From an uncultured Alphaproteobacteria bacterium (GTDB lineage: Bacteria; Pseudomonadota; Alphaproteobacteria; Puniceispirillales; Puniceispirillaceae), in contig CAJWDO010000096.1 of assembly GCA_913031555.1 (NCBI GenBank), positions 1 through 6,519 on the forward strand: a DNA stretch of 6,519 bases, read 5' to 3'. Below, one piece after another: positions 1 to 5,489 of this stretch (positions are counted from its first letter, which is position 1; every line of letters starts with the position of its first letter). The position numbers were made by a program, and so were the translations under genes. The notes under the pieces are model-generated. The model did not search any database. It was not told where the DNA came from and saw only the letters and a list, made by a program, of their open reading frames with translations.

Positions 1-286
1 ACCCACCGGAATCGGTCAGCAACGGCCCGTCCCAGCCCATCATTTTGCGCACCCCACCAAGCCGCCCAACGCGTTCCGCCCCCGGACGCAGCATAAGATG
101 ATAGGTATTGGCCAGAATGATGCTGGCACCGGTCGAACGAACCGATTCCGGCATCATGCCCTTGACCGTCGCCGCCGTTCCAACCGGCATGAAGACAGGT
201 GTCTCGACATCGCCCCAGGCGGTCTGCAAATGGCCACGACGCGCCAGGCCGTCGGTGTTCTTCAGGGTGAATTCAAAGGCCGGCAT
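1..286 (-). CDS. tgt: Queuine tRNA-ribosyltransferase (tRNA-guanine transglycosylase), N-terminal part, cut by window start
   Basis: Only the first 95 codons are present; the gene continues beyond base 1. Bacterial Tgt exchanges guanine-34 of GUN-anticodon tRNAs (Asp, Asn, His, Tyr) for preQ1 in the cytoplasm; QueA then acts on the inserted base. The visible protein begins MPAFEFTLKNTDGLARRGHL and shows the family hallmarks: TPVFMPVGTAATVKGM (residues 29-44), ANTYHLMLRPG (59-69) and LLTDSGG (89-95). The Asp of TDSGG, residue 92, corresponds to the active-site Asp102 of the Zymomonas enzyme. The ATG is supported by an AAGGAG Shine-Dalgarno 6 nt upstream and by the usual N-terminal length. It starts 14 nt after the queA stop, so the two are almost certainly cotranscribed. 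Identification is very secure; the zinc site and second catalytic Asp lie outside the window. Confidence 0.96.
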   Translation of the reverse strand, partial: MPAFEFTLKNTDGLARRGHLQTAWGDVETPVFMPVGTAATVKGMMPESVRSTGASIILANTYHLMLRPGAERVGRLGGVRKMMGWDGPLLTDSGG

Positions 287-292
287 CCGCGT

Positions 293-298
293 CTCCTT
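293..298 (-). promoter_or_regulatory. Ribosome binding site of tgt
   Basis: AAGGAG on the minus strand, 6 nt before the tgt ATG and directly after the queA stop codon. It fixes the tgt start and shows that tgt has its own ribosome entry within the queA-tgt message. Confidence 0.75.
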
Positions 299-300
299 GA

Positions 301-1359
301 TCAACCGGTGGTGTTGCGCAGCAGGCAGGCATCGCCATAGGAAAAGAAACGATAGCCGCGGTCAAGCGCGTGCGCATAGGCGGCCCGGACCGGGTCCATG
401 CCGGCAAAGGCGCTGACAAGCATCATCAGCGTCGATTTCGGCAGATGGAAATTGGTCAACAGCATATCGACCGCGCCAAAACGATACCCCGGGGTGATGA
501 AAATATCGGTCTCGTCAGCGAATTCCCGCACCTGCCCGGTCGCCGCATGGCAGGCCTCAAGTATCCGCAGGCTGGTCGTTCCCACCGCCACGATGCGGCC
601 ACCTTGCTGTCTGGCGGCGTTGATCCGTGCCGCGGTTTCAGCCGGAATCCGCCCCCATTCGGCATGCATCCGGTGATCCGCGATATCTTCGGCGGTTACC
701 GGCAGGAATGTCCCGGCGCCAACATGAAGCGTGACTTTGGCAAGGCCAACCCCGGCATCTTCAAGCGCTGCCATCAGGCGCGGCGTGAAATGCAGTCCGG
801 CGGTCGGCGCGGCAACGGCACCGGCGCTGGCGGCGAACATCGTCTGGTAATCCTCATCATCGGCTGTTGTGCTGCCATCCGGGCGCCGTATATAGGGCGG
901 CAGCGGCATACTGCCATGCGCCGCCAGACCGGCCTGTACCGCCGCGGCATCCAACGCGCCGCCAGACGCCGGATCAATGAATTCGATCAGCACCTCGCCG
1001 CCATCGCCGCGCCCCTCGACCCGCGCCGCAAAGCTCGTCCCGAACATGATCACATCATCTGGACGGCATTTACGCGCCGGCTTGGCGAACACCCGCCAGC
1101 GCGCACCGCCCTCATGCTTGTGAAGCGTGATGCCGATACCAGCCTCGCCCCGCCGTCCGGACAGGCGCGCCGGGATCACCCTGGTGTCATTCACGACAAG
1201 AAGATCACCCGATGTCAGGATTTCCGGCAGATCGCCGATCCGGCGGTCTGCCATCCCGGTGCCGCTCATATCCAGAAGACGCGCCGCGTCACGCGGCCGC
1301 GCCGGCTCGCTCGCAATCGCCTCCTGCGGCAGCTCATAGTCGAAATCTGACAATTTCAT
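301..1359 (-). CDS. queA: S-adenosylmethionine:tRNA ribosyltransferase-isomerase
   Basis: QueA transfers and isomerises the ribosyl group of AdoMet onto preQ1-34 in tRNA to give epoxyqueuosine, the step after Tgt. The product is 352 aa, normal for the family. Hallmarks in order: MKLSDFDYELPQE (1-13), NDTRVIPARL (57-66), LPPYIRRP (153-160), APTAGLHFT (184-192), LHVGAGTFLPV (211-221), MHAEW (231-235), GTTSLR (260-265), TNFHLPKSTLMMLV (302-315) and YRFFSYGDA (336-344). I chose the ATG at 1359 because MKLSDFDYELP is the conserved start. The frame stays open to an upstream ATG at 1422, but that adds 21 unconserved residues and overlaps kdsD. The SD at 1359 is weak (GGA about 12 nt away), which suggests translation coupled to kdsD, whose stop lies 19 nt upstream. 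tgt follows after 14 nt. Confidence 0.97.
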   Translation of the reverse strand: MKLSDFDYELPQEAIASEPARPRDAARLLDMSGTGMADRRIGDLPEILTSGDLLVVNDTRVIPARLSGRRGEAGIGITLHKHEGGARWRVFAKPARKCRPDDVIMFGTSFAARVEGRGDGGEVLIEFIDPASGGALDAAAVQAGLAAHGSMPLPPYIRRPDGSTTADDEDYQTMFAASAGAVAAPTAGLHFTPRLMAALEDAGVGLAKVTLHVGAGTFLPVTAEDIADHRMHAEWGRIPAETAARINAARQQGGRIVAVGTTSLRILEACHAATGQVREFADETDIFITPGYRFGAVDMLLTNFHLPKSTLMMLVSAFAGMDPVRAAYAHALDRGYRFFSYGDACLLRNTTG

Positions 1360-1378
1360 GGATGGCTTGGTTCCGTGC

Positions 1379-2356
1379 TCACTCAAAAATCTGCACAACC
1401 CCGACGACACGGTCGGCCACATCCGTCACGACAAGACACTGGATGCGCGATTCCTGCATACGCGCCTCGGCATCGGCCATCAACTGATCGGCGCCGATGG
1501 TCAAAGGGCTGGTGCTTGCCACCTCGCCGACCGGTGTCGCCGCCAGATCGATACCGCAAAGCAGCAGTCGGCGCAGATCGCCATCGGTCAGGACTCCCTG
1601 CAAATCATCCTCACTGCCGACTAGTGCCATGCCAAGCCGGCCCTCGGTCATCACCAGGATAGCGTCCTGTACCGGCGCACCCGCATTGACGAACGGCAGC
1701 GCGTCACTTCGCATCTGGTCGCGCACCCGGGTCAAAAGGCGGCGTCCCAGCGCCCCACCGGGATGCGTCATGGCAAAATCGGCAGCCTCGAACCCGCGTG
1801 CCTCCATCAGGGCAACAGCAATGGCATCACCGAGGACAAGCGTGTTCATGGCCGAGGTTGTCGGCGCCAGATTCAGCGGGCAGGCCTCCCGGTCGACCGA
1901 AATATCAAGGACAATCTGTGCCGCGCGCGCCATGCTGCTGGCTTGCCCGGCGGTCAGTGCGATGATCTTCGCATCGAGCCGCTGCAACGCCGGCAACAGG
2001 CGAACGATCTCTTCGGTCTCACCGGAATTGGAGATCAGGATCATCACGTCGCCAGGCCGCACCATGCCAAGATCGCCATGGATCGCCTCGGCCGGGTGAA
2101 GGAACAGCGACGGTGTGCCGGTGGAGGCCAGCGTGGCCGCGATCTTGCGCCCGATCAGCCCCGACTTGCCCATGCCGCAGACAACGACATGGCCGGCGGT
2201 CGCAAGGATCATCTCGACCGTCGCTTCAAATGGCGCACCAAGCGCCTTATCAAGACGCGATATGGCATCGCCATAGGCGGTGAAAAGCCGCCGCGCGGCA
2301 GGCACCGGGGCCAGCCCTTCAGACCTGTTGTCAGCTTGCACAGCCTTGTCCGGCAT
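1379..2356 (-). CDS. kdsD: Arabinose-5-phosphate isomerase, KdsD/KpsF family (SIS + two CBS domains)
   Basis: Cytoplasmic isomerase converting ribulose-5-phosphate to arabinose-5-phosphate, the first step towards Kdo of lipopolysaccharide or capsule. The 325-aa protein has an N-terminal SIS domain (about 35-200) and tandem CBS domains (about 210-325). Visible signatures: CGMGKSGLIGRK (60-71), ISNSGETEEI (108-117), EACPLNLAPTTS (157-168) and THPGGALGRRLL (197-208). K64, E116, E157 and H198 match the spacing of the E. coli KdsD catalytic residues Lys59, Glu111, Glu152 and His193 with a constant offset of five. The ATG is backed by AAAGGAAGG upstream. The C-terminus ends at GVVQIFE, where homologs usually go on through a short HDLLRAG-like tail; neither alternative frame past the stop encodes it, so this is not a simple frameshift. 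No other Kdo or LPS gene is in view. It probably heads the kdsD-queA-tgt transcript. Confidence 0.93.
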   Translation of the reverse strand: MPDKAVQADNRSEGLAPVPAARRLFTAYGDAISRLDKALGAPFEATVEMILATAGHVVVCGMGKSGLIGRKIAATLASTGTPSLFLHPAEAIHGDLGMVRPGDVMILISNSGETEEIVRLLPALQRLDAKIIALTAGQASSMARAAQIVLDISVDREACPLNLAPTTSAMNTLVLGDAIAVALMEARGFEAADFAMTHPGGALGRRLLTRVRDQMRSDALPFVNAGAPVQDAILVMTEGRLGMALVGSEDDLQGVLTDGDLRRLLLCGIDLAATPVGEVASTSPLTIGADQLMADAEARMQESRIQCLVVTDVADRVVGVVQIFE

Positions 2357-2365
2357 TATTCACAA

Positions 2366-2374
2366 CCTTCCTTT
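2366..2374 (-). promoter_or_regulatory. Ribosome binding site of kdsD
   Basis: AAAGGAAGG on the minus strand, 9 nt before the kdsD ATG. The strong purine tract supports this start. The rest of the 124-nt gap up to mobA (2357-2480) shows no convincing -35/-10 pair and no stem followed by a T-run. It is therefore unclear whether kdsD has its own promoter or is read through from fdhD-mobA. Confidence 0.65.
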
Positions 2375-2480
2375 GGGACACCGGGTGACGCCGCACCTTG
2401 TTCGCGCCCTGTCGCCGCTGCCCCTGTTGACCCCCGCTTTCTAACGCCTTTCGCCGGCAAATGCCACTCCCGCGGCAGCG

Positions 2481-3098
2481 TCAGCCGAGGTGCCGACGCG
2501 CCATTTCAAGGTCTTCCGGCGTATTCAGGTTGGTAAAGGGGTCAAGTCCGGTATCAGGATCATCCCCGAAATCAACGATGGCGCAGTCATAGCGCGCGGT
2601 GAAATCATCGATCTTGCGAAGGCCTTCATCGACAAGCGCCGCGCGCAAACCAGCCGCCATGCTGACCGGCCAGATGGCAAAGACAGGATGCCGCCGGTCG
2701 TTCGAGCGGGCCTGCGCCATTTCAGCGCCGTCTGTCACCGAAGCCGTCAGCCGCGCCGCGAGATCGCGCGGCAGGAACGGTGCGTCGGTGGCAAGACTGA
2801 TCACATGCGTCACCTCGGGATGCGCGGCGATGGCGTGTTCGAGCCCGGTCAGCACCCCGGCAAGCGGCCCGGCAAAGCCGTCAATGACGTCGGCAATCAC
2901 CGGCAAGCCAAAGTCGGTAAAGCGGTCAGGATCACCATTCGCATTGATCACCACCGGCACCCCGTAAGGCACGGCGCGGCCCATGACATGCGCCAGCACG
3001 GGTCGGTCACCAAGCATGATCAGGTTCTTGTCACCACCCCCCATGCGGCGCGACTTGCCACCGGCAAGCAGAAGATAGAGTGGATTGATCGCGGGCAT
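2481..3098 (-). CDS. mobA: Molybdenum cofactor guanylyltransferase
   Basis: MobA transfers GMP from GTP to Mo-molybdopterin, giving the (bis-)MGD cofactor used by formate dehydrogenases and other DMSO-reductase-family enzymes. The nucleotidyltransferase fold is evident: LLLAGGKSRRMGGGDK (9-24) with the P-loop-like GGxSxRM and Lys24, DVIDGFAGPLAGVLTGLE (70-87), ATDAPF (103-108) carrying the probable Mg2+-binding Asp105, RRHPVFAIWP (135-144) and FTNLNTPEDL (188-197). From this start it has 205 aa, close to E. coli MobA. The start is uncertain. ATG 3098 places the LAGG motif at the usual distance and has GGA 6 nt upstream. ATG 3113 lies 1 nt after the fdhD stop. ATG 3146, inside the fdhD tail, has AAGG at good spacing but adds 16 unconserved residues. 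Function is secure, and fdhD next door fits it. Confidence 0.94.
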   Translation of the reverse strand: MPAINPLYLLLAGGKSRRMGGGDKNLIMLGDRPVLAHVMGRAVPYGVPVVINANGDPDRFTDFGLPVIADVIDGFAGPLAGVLTGLEHAIAAHPEVTHVISLATDAPFLPRDLAARLTASVTDGAEMAQARSNDRRHPVFAIWPVSMAAGLRAALVDEGLRKIDDFTARYDCAIVDFGDDPDTGLDPFTNLNTPEDLEMARRHLG

Positions 3099-3114
3099 AC
3101 CTGATCCAGCCATA

Positions 3115-4065
3115 TCAGCGCGCGCCGCCATCAGGCCCACCATCATACCCACCCTTGTGTCCTTGCGCGCGCTGCGGCGACGGGATATCGGCGACATCCT
3201 CCATCTCGGCGGCGGCGTCATCAAAGATGATCCTGTCCTCGCCGCTCAGGGCAATGAATCGCTTTCCCTTGGCCCGGCCAATCAGAGTCAGACCGGCCTG
3301 ACGGGCAAGCGCCACCGCCTCGTTGGTAAAGCCGGAGCGTGAAACAAGCACCGGGATTCGCATCTGCACCGTCTTGATCACCATCTCGGTGGTCAGGCGG
3401 CCGGTGGTGTAGAAAATCTTGTCATCCGGCGCGACCCTGTTCAGGAACATCCAGCCGGCAATCTTGTCGACAGCGTTATGGCGACCGATATCCTCCATAT
3501 AGACAAGCGGCCTGTCGGCGCTGCACAGCACGCAGCCATGAATGGCACCGGCACTCAGATACAGGCTTGGCGTGGTATTGATGGCCTTGCTCAGCGGCAC
3601 CATCATCGAGGCATGGAGCCGCATGTCGGGATTCAGCGCGATCGTGTCGAAGCGTTCCATCATATCGCCATAGGCGGTGCCCTCTGCACATCCGCTGGTG
3701 CGGATCTTGCGCTTCATCTTTGCCTCGAAATCGGTCTCACGCTCGGTCCGCACGATAACCACCCCGAGATCATCATCATGATCAATGCCAGTGATGACAT
3801 CATCATCATGAAGCATGTTCTGATTCAGGAAATAGCCGACGGCGAGTTCGGCCGGCCAGTCACCGATCGTCATCGAGGTGACGATCTCCTGCCGGTTCAA
3901 AAACAGCGTCAACGGCTTTTCAGTCACCACCGGCAGCGTGACCGGCGCTCCGGACTCATCGACGCCCGTCACAGGTTGTGACAGACCGGGCGCGTCGGGG
4001 TCGGGAGCGATGATCATCGCCGGATCGTCATTGTCGGACGGTGTTTTACTGCTTGCATCTGCCAT
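3115..4065 (-). CDS. fdhD: Formate dehydrogenase accessory sulfurtransferase FdhD, variant cysteine pattern
   Basis: FdhD carries sulfur from the cysteine desulfurase IscS to the molybdenum (bis-MGD) centre of formate dehydrogenase, which is needed for activity. The 316-aa protein shows EKPLTLFLNRQEIVTSM (49-65), VGYFLNQNML (76-85), TSGCAEGTAYGD (123-134), GAIHGCVLC (173-181), EDIGRHNAVDKIAGW (191-205), TTGRLTTEMVIK (220-231) and GLTLIGRAKGKRF (258-270). The E. coli CxxC sulfur-carrying loop (Cys121/Cys124) is here C126-A-E-G, with only the first cysteine kept; a separate CxxC lies at 178-181. The first 30 residues are acidic and low-complexity, and the tail (299-316) is Gly-rich; both look unconserved. 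ATG 4065 is my choice but has no clear SD; ATG 4017 is an alternative giving 300 aa. The frame is open back to 4218 without conservation. mobA follows immediately. Confidence 0.93.
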   Translation of the reverse strand: MADASSKTPSDNDDPAMIIAPDPDAPGLSQPVTGVDESGAPVTLPVVTEKPLTLFLNRQEIVTSMTIGDWPAELAVGYFLNQNMLHDDDVITGIDHDDDLGVVIVRTERETDFEAKMKRKIRTSGCAEGTAYGDMMERFDTIALNPDMRLHASMMVPLSKAINTTPSLYLSAGAIHGCVLCSADRPLVYMEDIGRHNAVDKIAGWMFLNRVAPDDKIFYTTGRLTTEMVIKTVQMRIPVLVSRSGFTNEAVALARQAGLTLIGRAKGKRFIALSGEDRIIFDDAAAEMEDVADIPSPQRAQGHKGGYDGGPDGGAR

Positions 4066-4068
4066 GAC

Positions 4069-4097
4069 GTTAAAATGGCGGAAATGCCGGACGGCAA
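4069..4097 (-). promoter_or_regulatory. Possible sigma70-type promoter for fdhD-mobA
   Basis: On the minus strand TTGCCG (4092-4097) and TTTAAC (4069-4074) are separated by 17 nt, each matching four of six consensus bases. The -10 box lies only 3 nt before the fdhD ATG at 4065. Transcription would therefore begin at or just inside the first codons, implying a leaderless message, a downstream start at 4017, or a false promoter call. Confidence 0.3.
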
Positions 4098-4118
4098 CAA
4101 GGCGAGAATTGCCGCGCC

Positions 4119-4148
4119 CCGAAGTAATGGCAACCGAAGTAATGACAC
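4119..4148. repeat. 15-bp tandem duplication in the fdhD/nadK divergent spacer
   Basis: CCGAAGTAATGGCAA (4119-4133) is followed directly by CCGAAGTAATGACAC (4134-4148), 13 of 15 bases identical, with an 11-bp perfect core CCGAAGTAATG. The period of 15 bp is not a whole number of helical turns. It lies upstream of both candidate promoters, so a regulator-binding site is possible. It may equally be a chance slippage duplication; it matches no operator I can name. Confidence 0.6.
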
Positions 4149-4165
4149 CGCACCTTAGGCGTATT

Positions 4166-4194
4166 TTGCTTTTCCCACGGGATGCCGCTATCCT
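4166..4194 (+). promoter_or_regulatory. Possible sigma70-type promoter for nadK
   Basis: TTGCTT (4166-4171) and TATCCT (4189-4194) are separated by 17 nt on the plus strand. This would start transcription near 4201 and give a leader of about 45 nt before the nadK ATG. The match is moderate and untested. Confidence 0.35.
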
Positions 4195-4235
4195 GCGCCC
4201 GCCGGGACAATCCGGCACCGACGCCGCCGGATGGC

Positions 4236-4239
4236 AGGA
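4236..4239 (+). promoter_or_regulatory. Ribosome binding site of nadK
   Basis: AGGA, 7 nt before the ATG at 4247. It decides this start over the many in-frame upstream codons, since the frame is open back to about 3878 on top of fdhD. Confidence 0.65.
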
Positions 4240-4246
4240 ACAGCGT

Positions 4247-5005
4247 ATGAAGATTCATTTTTCAGCTTCGACACATGAGGTGGCGCAGGAACGTCTGGCG
4301 CGGCTTGTCGACCGCTATGGCCAGACCGACATCGAGGCGGCCGACTGCATTGTCGCGCTTGGCGGTGATGGCCACATGCTGCATATCCTGCACGAAACGC
4401 TGGCACATGACCGCCCGGTGTTCGGTCTGAATTGCGGACGGCTCGGCTTTCTGATGAACCATTACGCCTCGGACGAGCTTGTCGAGCGGATCGGGAATGC
4501 CGAAACAGCGCCGATCCATCCGCTGCGGATGACCGTGACCGGCGCAGACGGCAGCGCGCACAGCGAGTTGGCAATCAACGAGGTATCGCTGCTTCGCCAG
4601 ACGCATAATGCCGCCCATATCAGGGTCGAGGTCGATGGCAAGCATCAGGTCGAGGAACTTGTCTGCGACGGCATCCTTCTGGCAACGCCGGTCGGGTCAA
4701 CGGCTTATAATTTGTCGGCGCATGGCCCGGTGGTGCCACTTGGCGGCGGATTACTGGCGCTGACCCCAATCTCACCTTTCCGGCCACGACGCTGGCGCGG
4801 CGCCCTGCTTGGTGAGCGGTCGAAGGTAAGCCTGCAGGTGCTGGAGTCAGATTTCAGGCCCGTCAGCGCCAGCGCCGACAGTACCGAATATCGCCATGTG
4901 GCACAGGTCGATATCGAACAGGCGCATGACATCACGCTGCGCCTTCTCTATGACCCCGGCTTTTCGCTGAGCGAACGCGCTGTCACCGAGCAGTTCCGCA
5001 CCTGA
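4247..5005 (+). CDS. nadK: NAD kinase
   Basis: ATP-dependent phosphorylation of NAD+ to NADP+, the only route to NADP; cytoplasmic and normally essential. The 252-aa product matches the short alphaproteobacterial form (the E. coli enzyme is about 292 aa). Family motifs: VALGGDGHML (36-45) with the catalytic GGDG at 39-42, FGLNCGRLGFLMN (59-71), AINEVSLLR (109-117) with the NAD-binding Asn-Glu pair at 111-112, CDGILLATPVGSTAYNLSA (140-158) and the loop LTPISPFRPRRWRG (172-185). The usual SAGGP is SAHGP here (157-161). The start MKIHFSAS has an AGGA site and gives the normal N-terminus; the longer open frame upstream is antisense to fdhD. It is divergent from fdhD, with a 181-nt shared spacer. 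The next gene on this strand is 145 nt away and seems to have its own promoter. Confidence 0.96.
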   Translation: MKIHFSASTHEVAQERLARLVDRYGQTDIEAADCIVALGGDGHMLHILHETLAHDRPVFGLNCGRLGFLMNHYASDELVERIGNAETAPIHPLRMTVTGADGSAHSELAINEVSLLRQTHNAAHIRVEVDGKHQVEELVCDGILLATPVGSTAYNLSAHGPVVPLGGGLLALTPISPFRPRRWRGALLGERSKVSLQVLESDFRPVSASADSTEYRHVAQVDIEQAHDITLRLLYDPGFSLSERAVTEQFRT

Positions 5006-5035
5006 CTTCAGCCTGATTGACGATGCCGCCGCTGC

Positions 5036-5069
5036 GTGACGCTGGCGAGAATGTGATTTTTGGCGTCAC
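5036..5069. repeat. Inverted repeat between nadK and the cupin gene
   Basis: GTGACGC (5036-5042) and GCGTCAC (5063-5069) are perfect 7-bp inverted arms around a 20-nt centre. The right arm overlaps the -35 box of the candidate cupin promoter, as an operator might. It could also form a stem after nadK, but no T-run follows it on either strand, so I do not call it a terminator. Confidence 0.5.
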
Positions 5070-5087
5070 CTTTCGCACCCGCATAAT
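5060..5087 (+). promoter_or_regulatory. Probable promoter of the cupin-MATE operon
   Basis: TTGGCG (5060-5065), a 16-nt spacer and CATAAT (5082-5087) match sigma70 at four and five of six positions. Transcription would start near 5094 and leave a leader of about 57 nt before the cupin ATG. It is the best promoter-like sequence in the window, but the call is by eye only. Confidence 0.45.
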
Positions 5088-5099
5088 CCGCTGTCCCGC

Positions 5100-5115
5100 A
5101 TGATCGGAGGATCAT
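5100..5115 (+). other. Small hairpin in the cupin leader
   Basis: ATGATC (5100-5105) and GATCAT (5110-5115) form a perfect 6-bp stem with a GGAG loop, just after the expected transcription start. The GGAGG at 5106-5110 resembles a ribosome binding site and sits 11 nt before a GTG at 5122. That GTG opens a 10-codon frame whose TGA (5152-5154) overlaps the cupin ATG. Whether any of this is used is unknown. Confidence 0.3.
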
Positions 5116-5150
5116 CCGTTCGTGCCATCAGCAAAGGAGCAACCCCGGAG

Positions 5151-5489
5151 ATGAGTGACGCCTTCCATATTTCGCTTGAAGCGGCCAAAGCACGGCTCCT
5201 GCCGGGACCGGAGAACCCGCAGTTTGTCACCCTTCGCGAGCGTGGCAGCCTGACCGTCGAACTCTACCGGCCGCTGGAAGTCGACCACCAGCAACCGCAC
5301 AGCCGTGATGAATGTTATGTGATTGTCGAGGGACGCGGGCATTTCGAGATGGGCGATGAAACAATAGACTTCAGTCCTGGTGATTTCCTGTTCGTACCGG
5401 CAGGCATGCCGCACCGGTTCCGCGATTTTGGCGATTCCATGATGGCCTGGGTGATGTTCTACGGCCCGGAAGGTGGCGAGGACGCATAG
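5151..5489 (+). CDS. Small single-domain cupin protein of unknown function
   Basis: A 112-aa protein made almost entirely of one cupin (RmlC-like) beta-barrel. Motif 1 is QQPHSRDECYVIVEGRG (47-63) and motif 2 is GDFLFVPAGMPHRF (77-90). Probable metal ligands are H50, E54 and H88; the position that is usually the first His of HxH is Gln48, with H46 nearby. The C-terminus WVMFYGPEGGE (100-110) resembles a group of uncharacterised bacterial cupins. Such proteins may be metal-dependent enzymes (dioxygenases, isomerases) or small-molecule-binding proteins; nothing here decides which. There is no signal peptide, so it is probably cytoplasmic. I chose ATG 5151, with AAGGAG 11 nt upstream; an in-frame ATG at 5100 would add 17 unconserved residues. 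The MATE exporter begins on the next base after the stop, which suggests a shared substrate or stress. Confidence 0.85.
   Translation: MSDAFHISLEAAKARLLPGPENPQFVTLRERGSLTVELYRPLEVDHQQPHSRDECYVIVEGRGHFEMGDETIDFSPGDFLFVPAGMPHRFRDFGDSMMAWVMFYGPEGGEDA

Noticed and set aside
370..1350. Long plus-strand frame (326 codons) across queA
   Set aside because: It lies fully antisense to a well-supported queA and has an Arg/His-rich composition typical of a shadow frame in high-GC DNA, with no recognisable domain.
1360..1378. preQ1 riboswitch before queA, or a molybdenum cofactor riboswitch before fdhD
   Set aside because: The kdsD-queA gap is only 19 nt, too short for a riboswitch. The fdhD upstream region shows no recognisable aptamer structure.
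1360..1422. Longer queA starting at ATG 1422
   Set aside because: The extra 21 residues are unconserved and overlap kdsD; MKLSDFDYELP at 1359 is the family start.
2357..2480. Promoter or terminator in the mobA-kdsD gap
   Set aside because: TTGCCG near the mobA end has no -10 box at a workable distance, and only 3-4 bp stems occur; nothing supportable beyond the kdsD SD.
1497..2536. Plus-strand frames over kdsD (1497-2099 and 1763-2536)
   Set aside because: Antisense shadows of kdsD with no motifs; the minus strand carries intact SIS and CBS signatures.
2490..3104. Plus-strand frame of 204 codons over mobA
   Set aside because: Antisense to mobA, Arg/His-rich, no domain.
3878..4246. Longer nadK starting at 3878
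   Set aside because: The extension is antisense to fdhD and unlike NAD kinase; ATG 4247 has an SD and the expected N-terminus.
5036..5069. Rho-independent terminator after nadK
   Set aside because: The stem is only 7 bp with a 20-nt loop, and no T-run follows on either strand; the only T5 is inside the loop.
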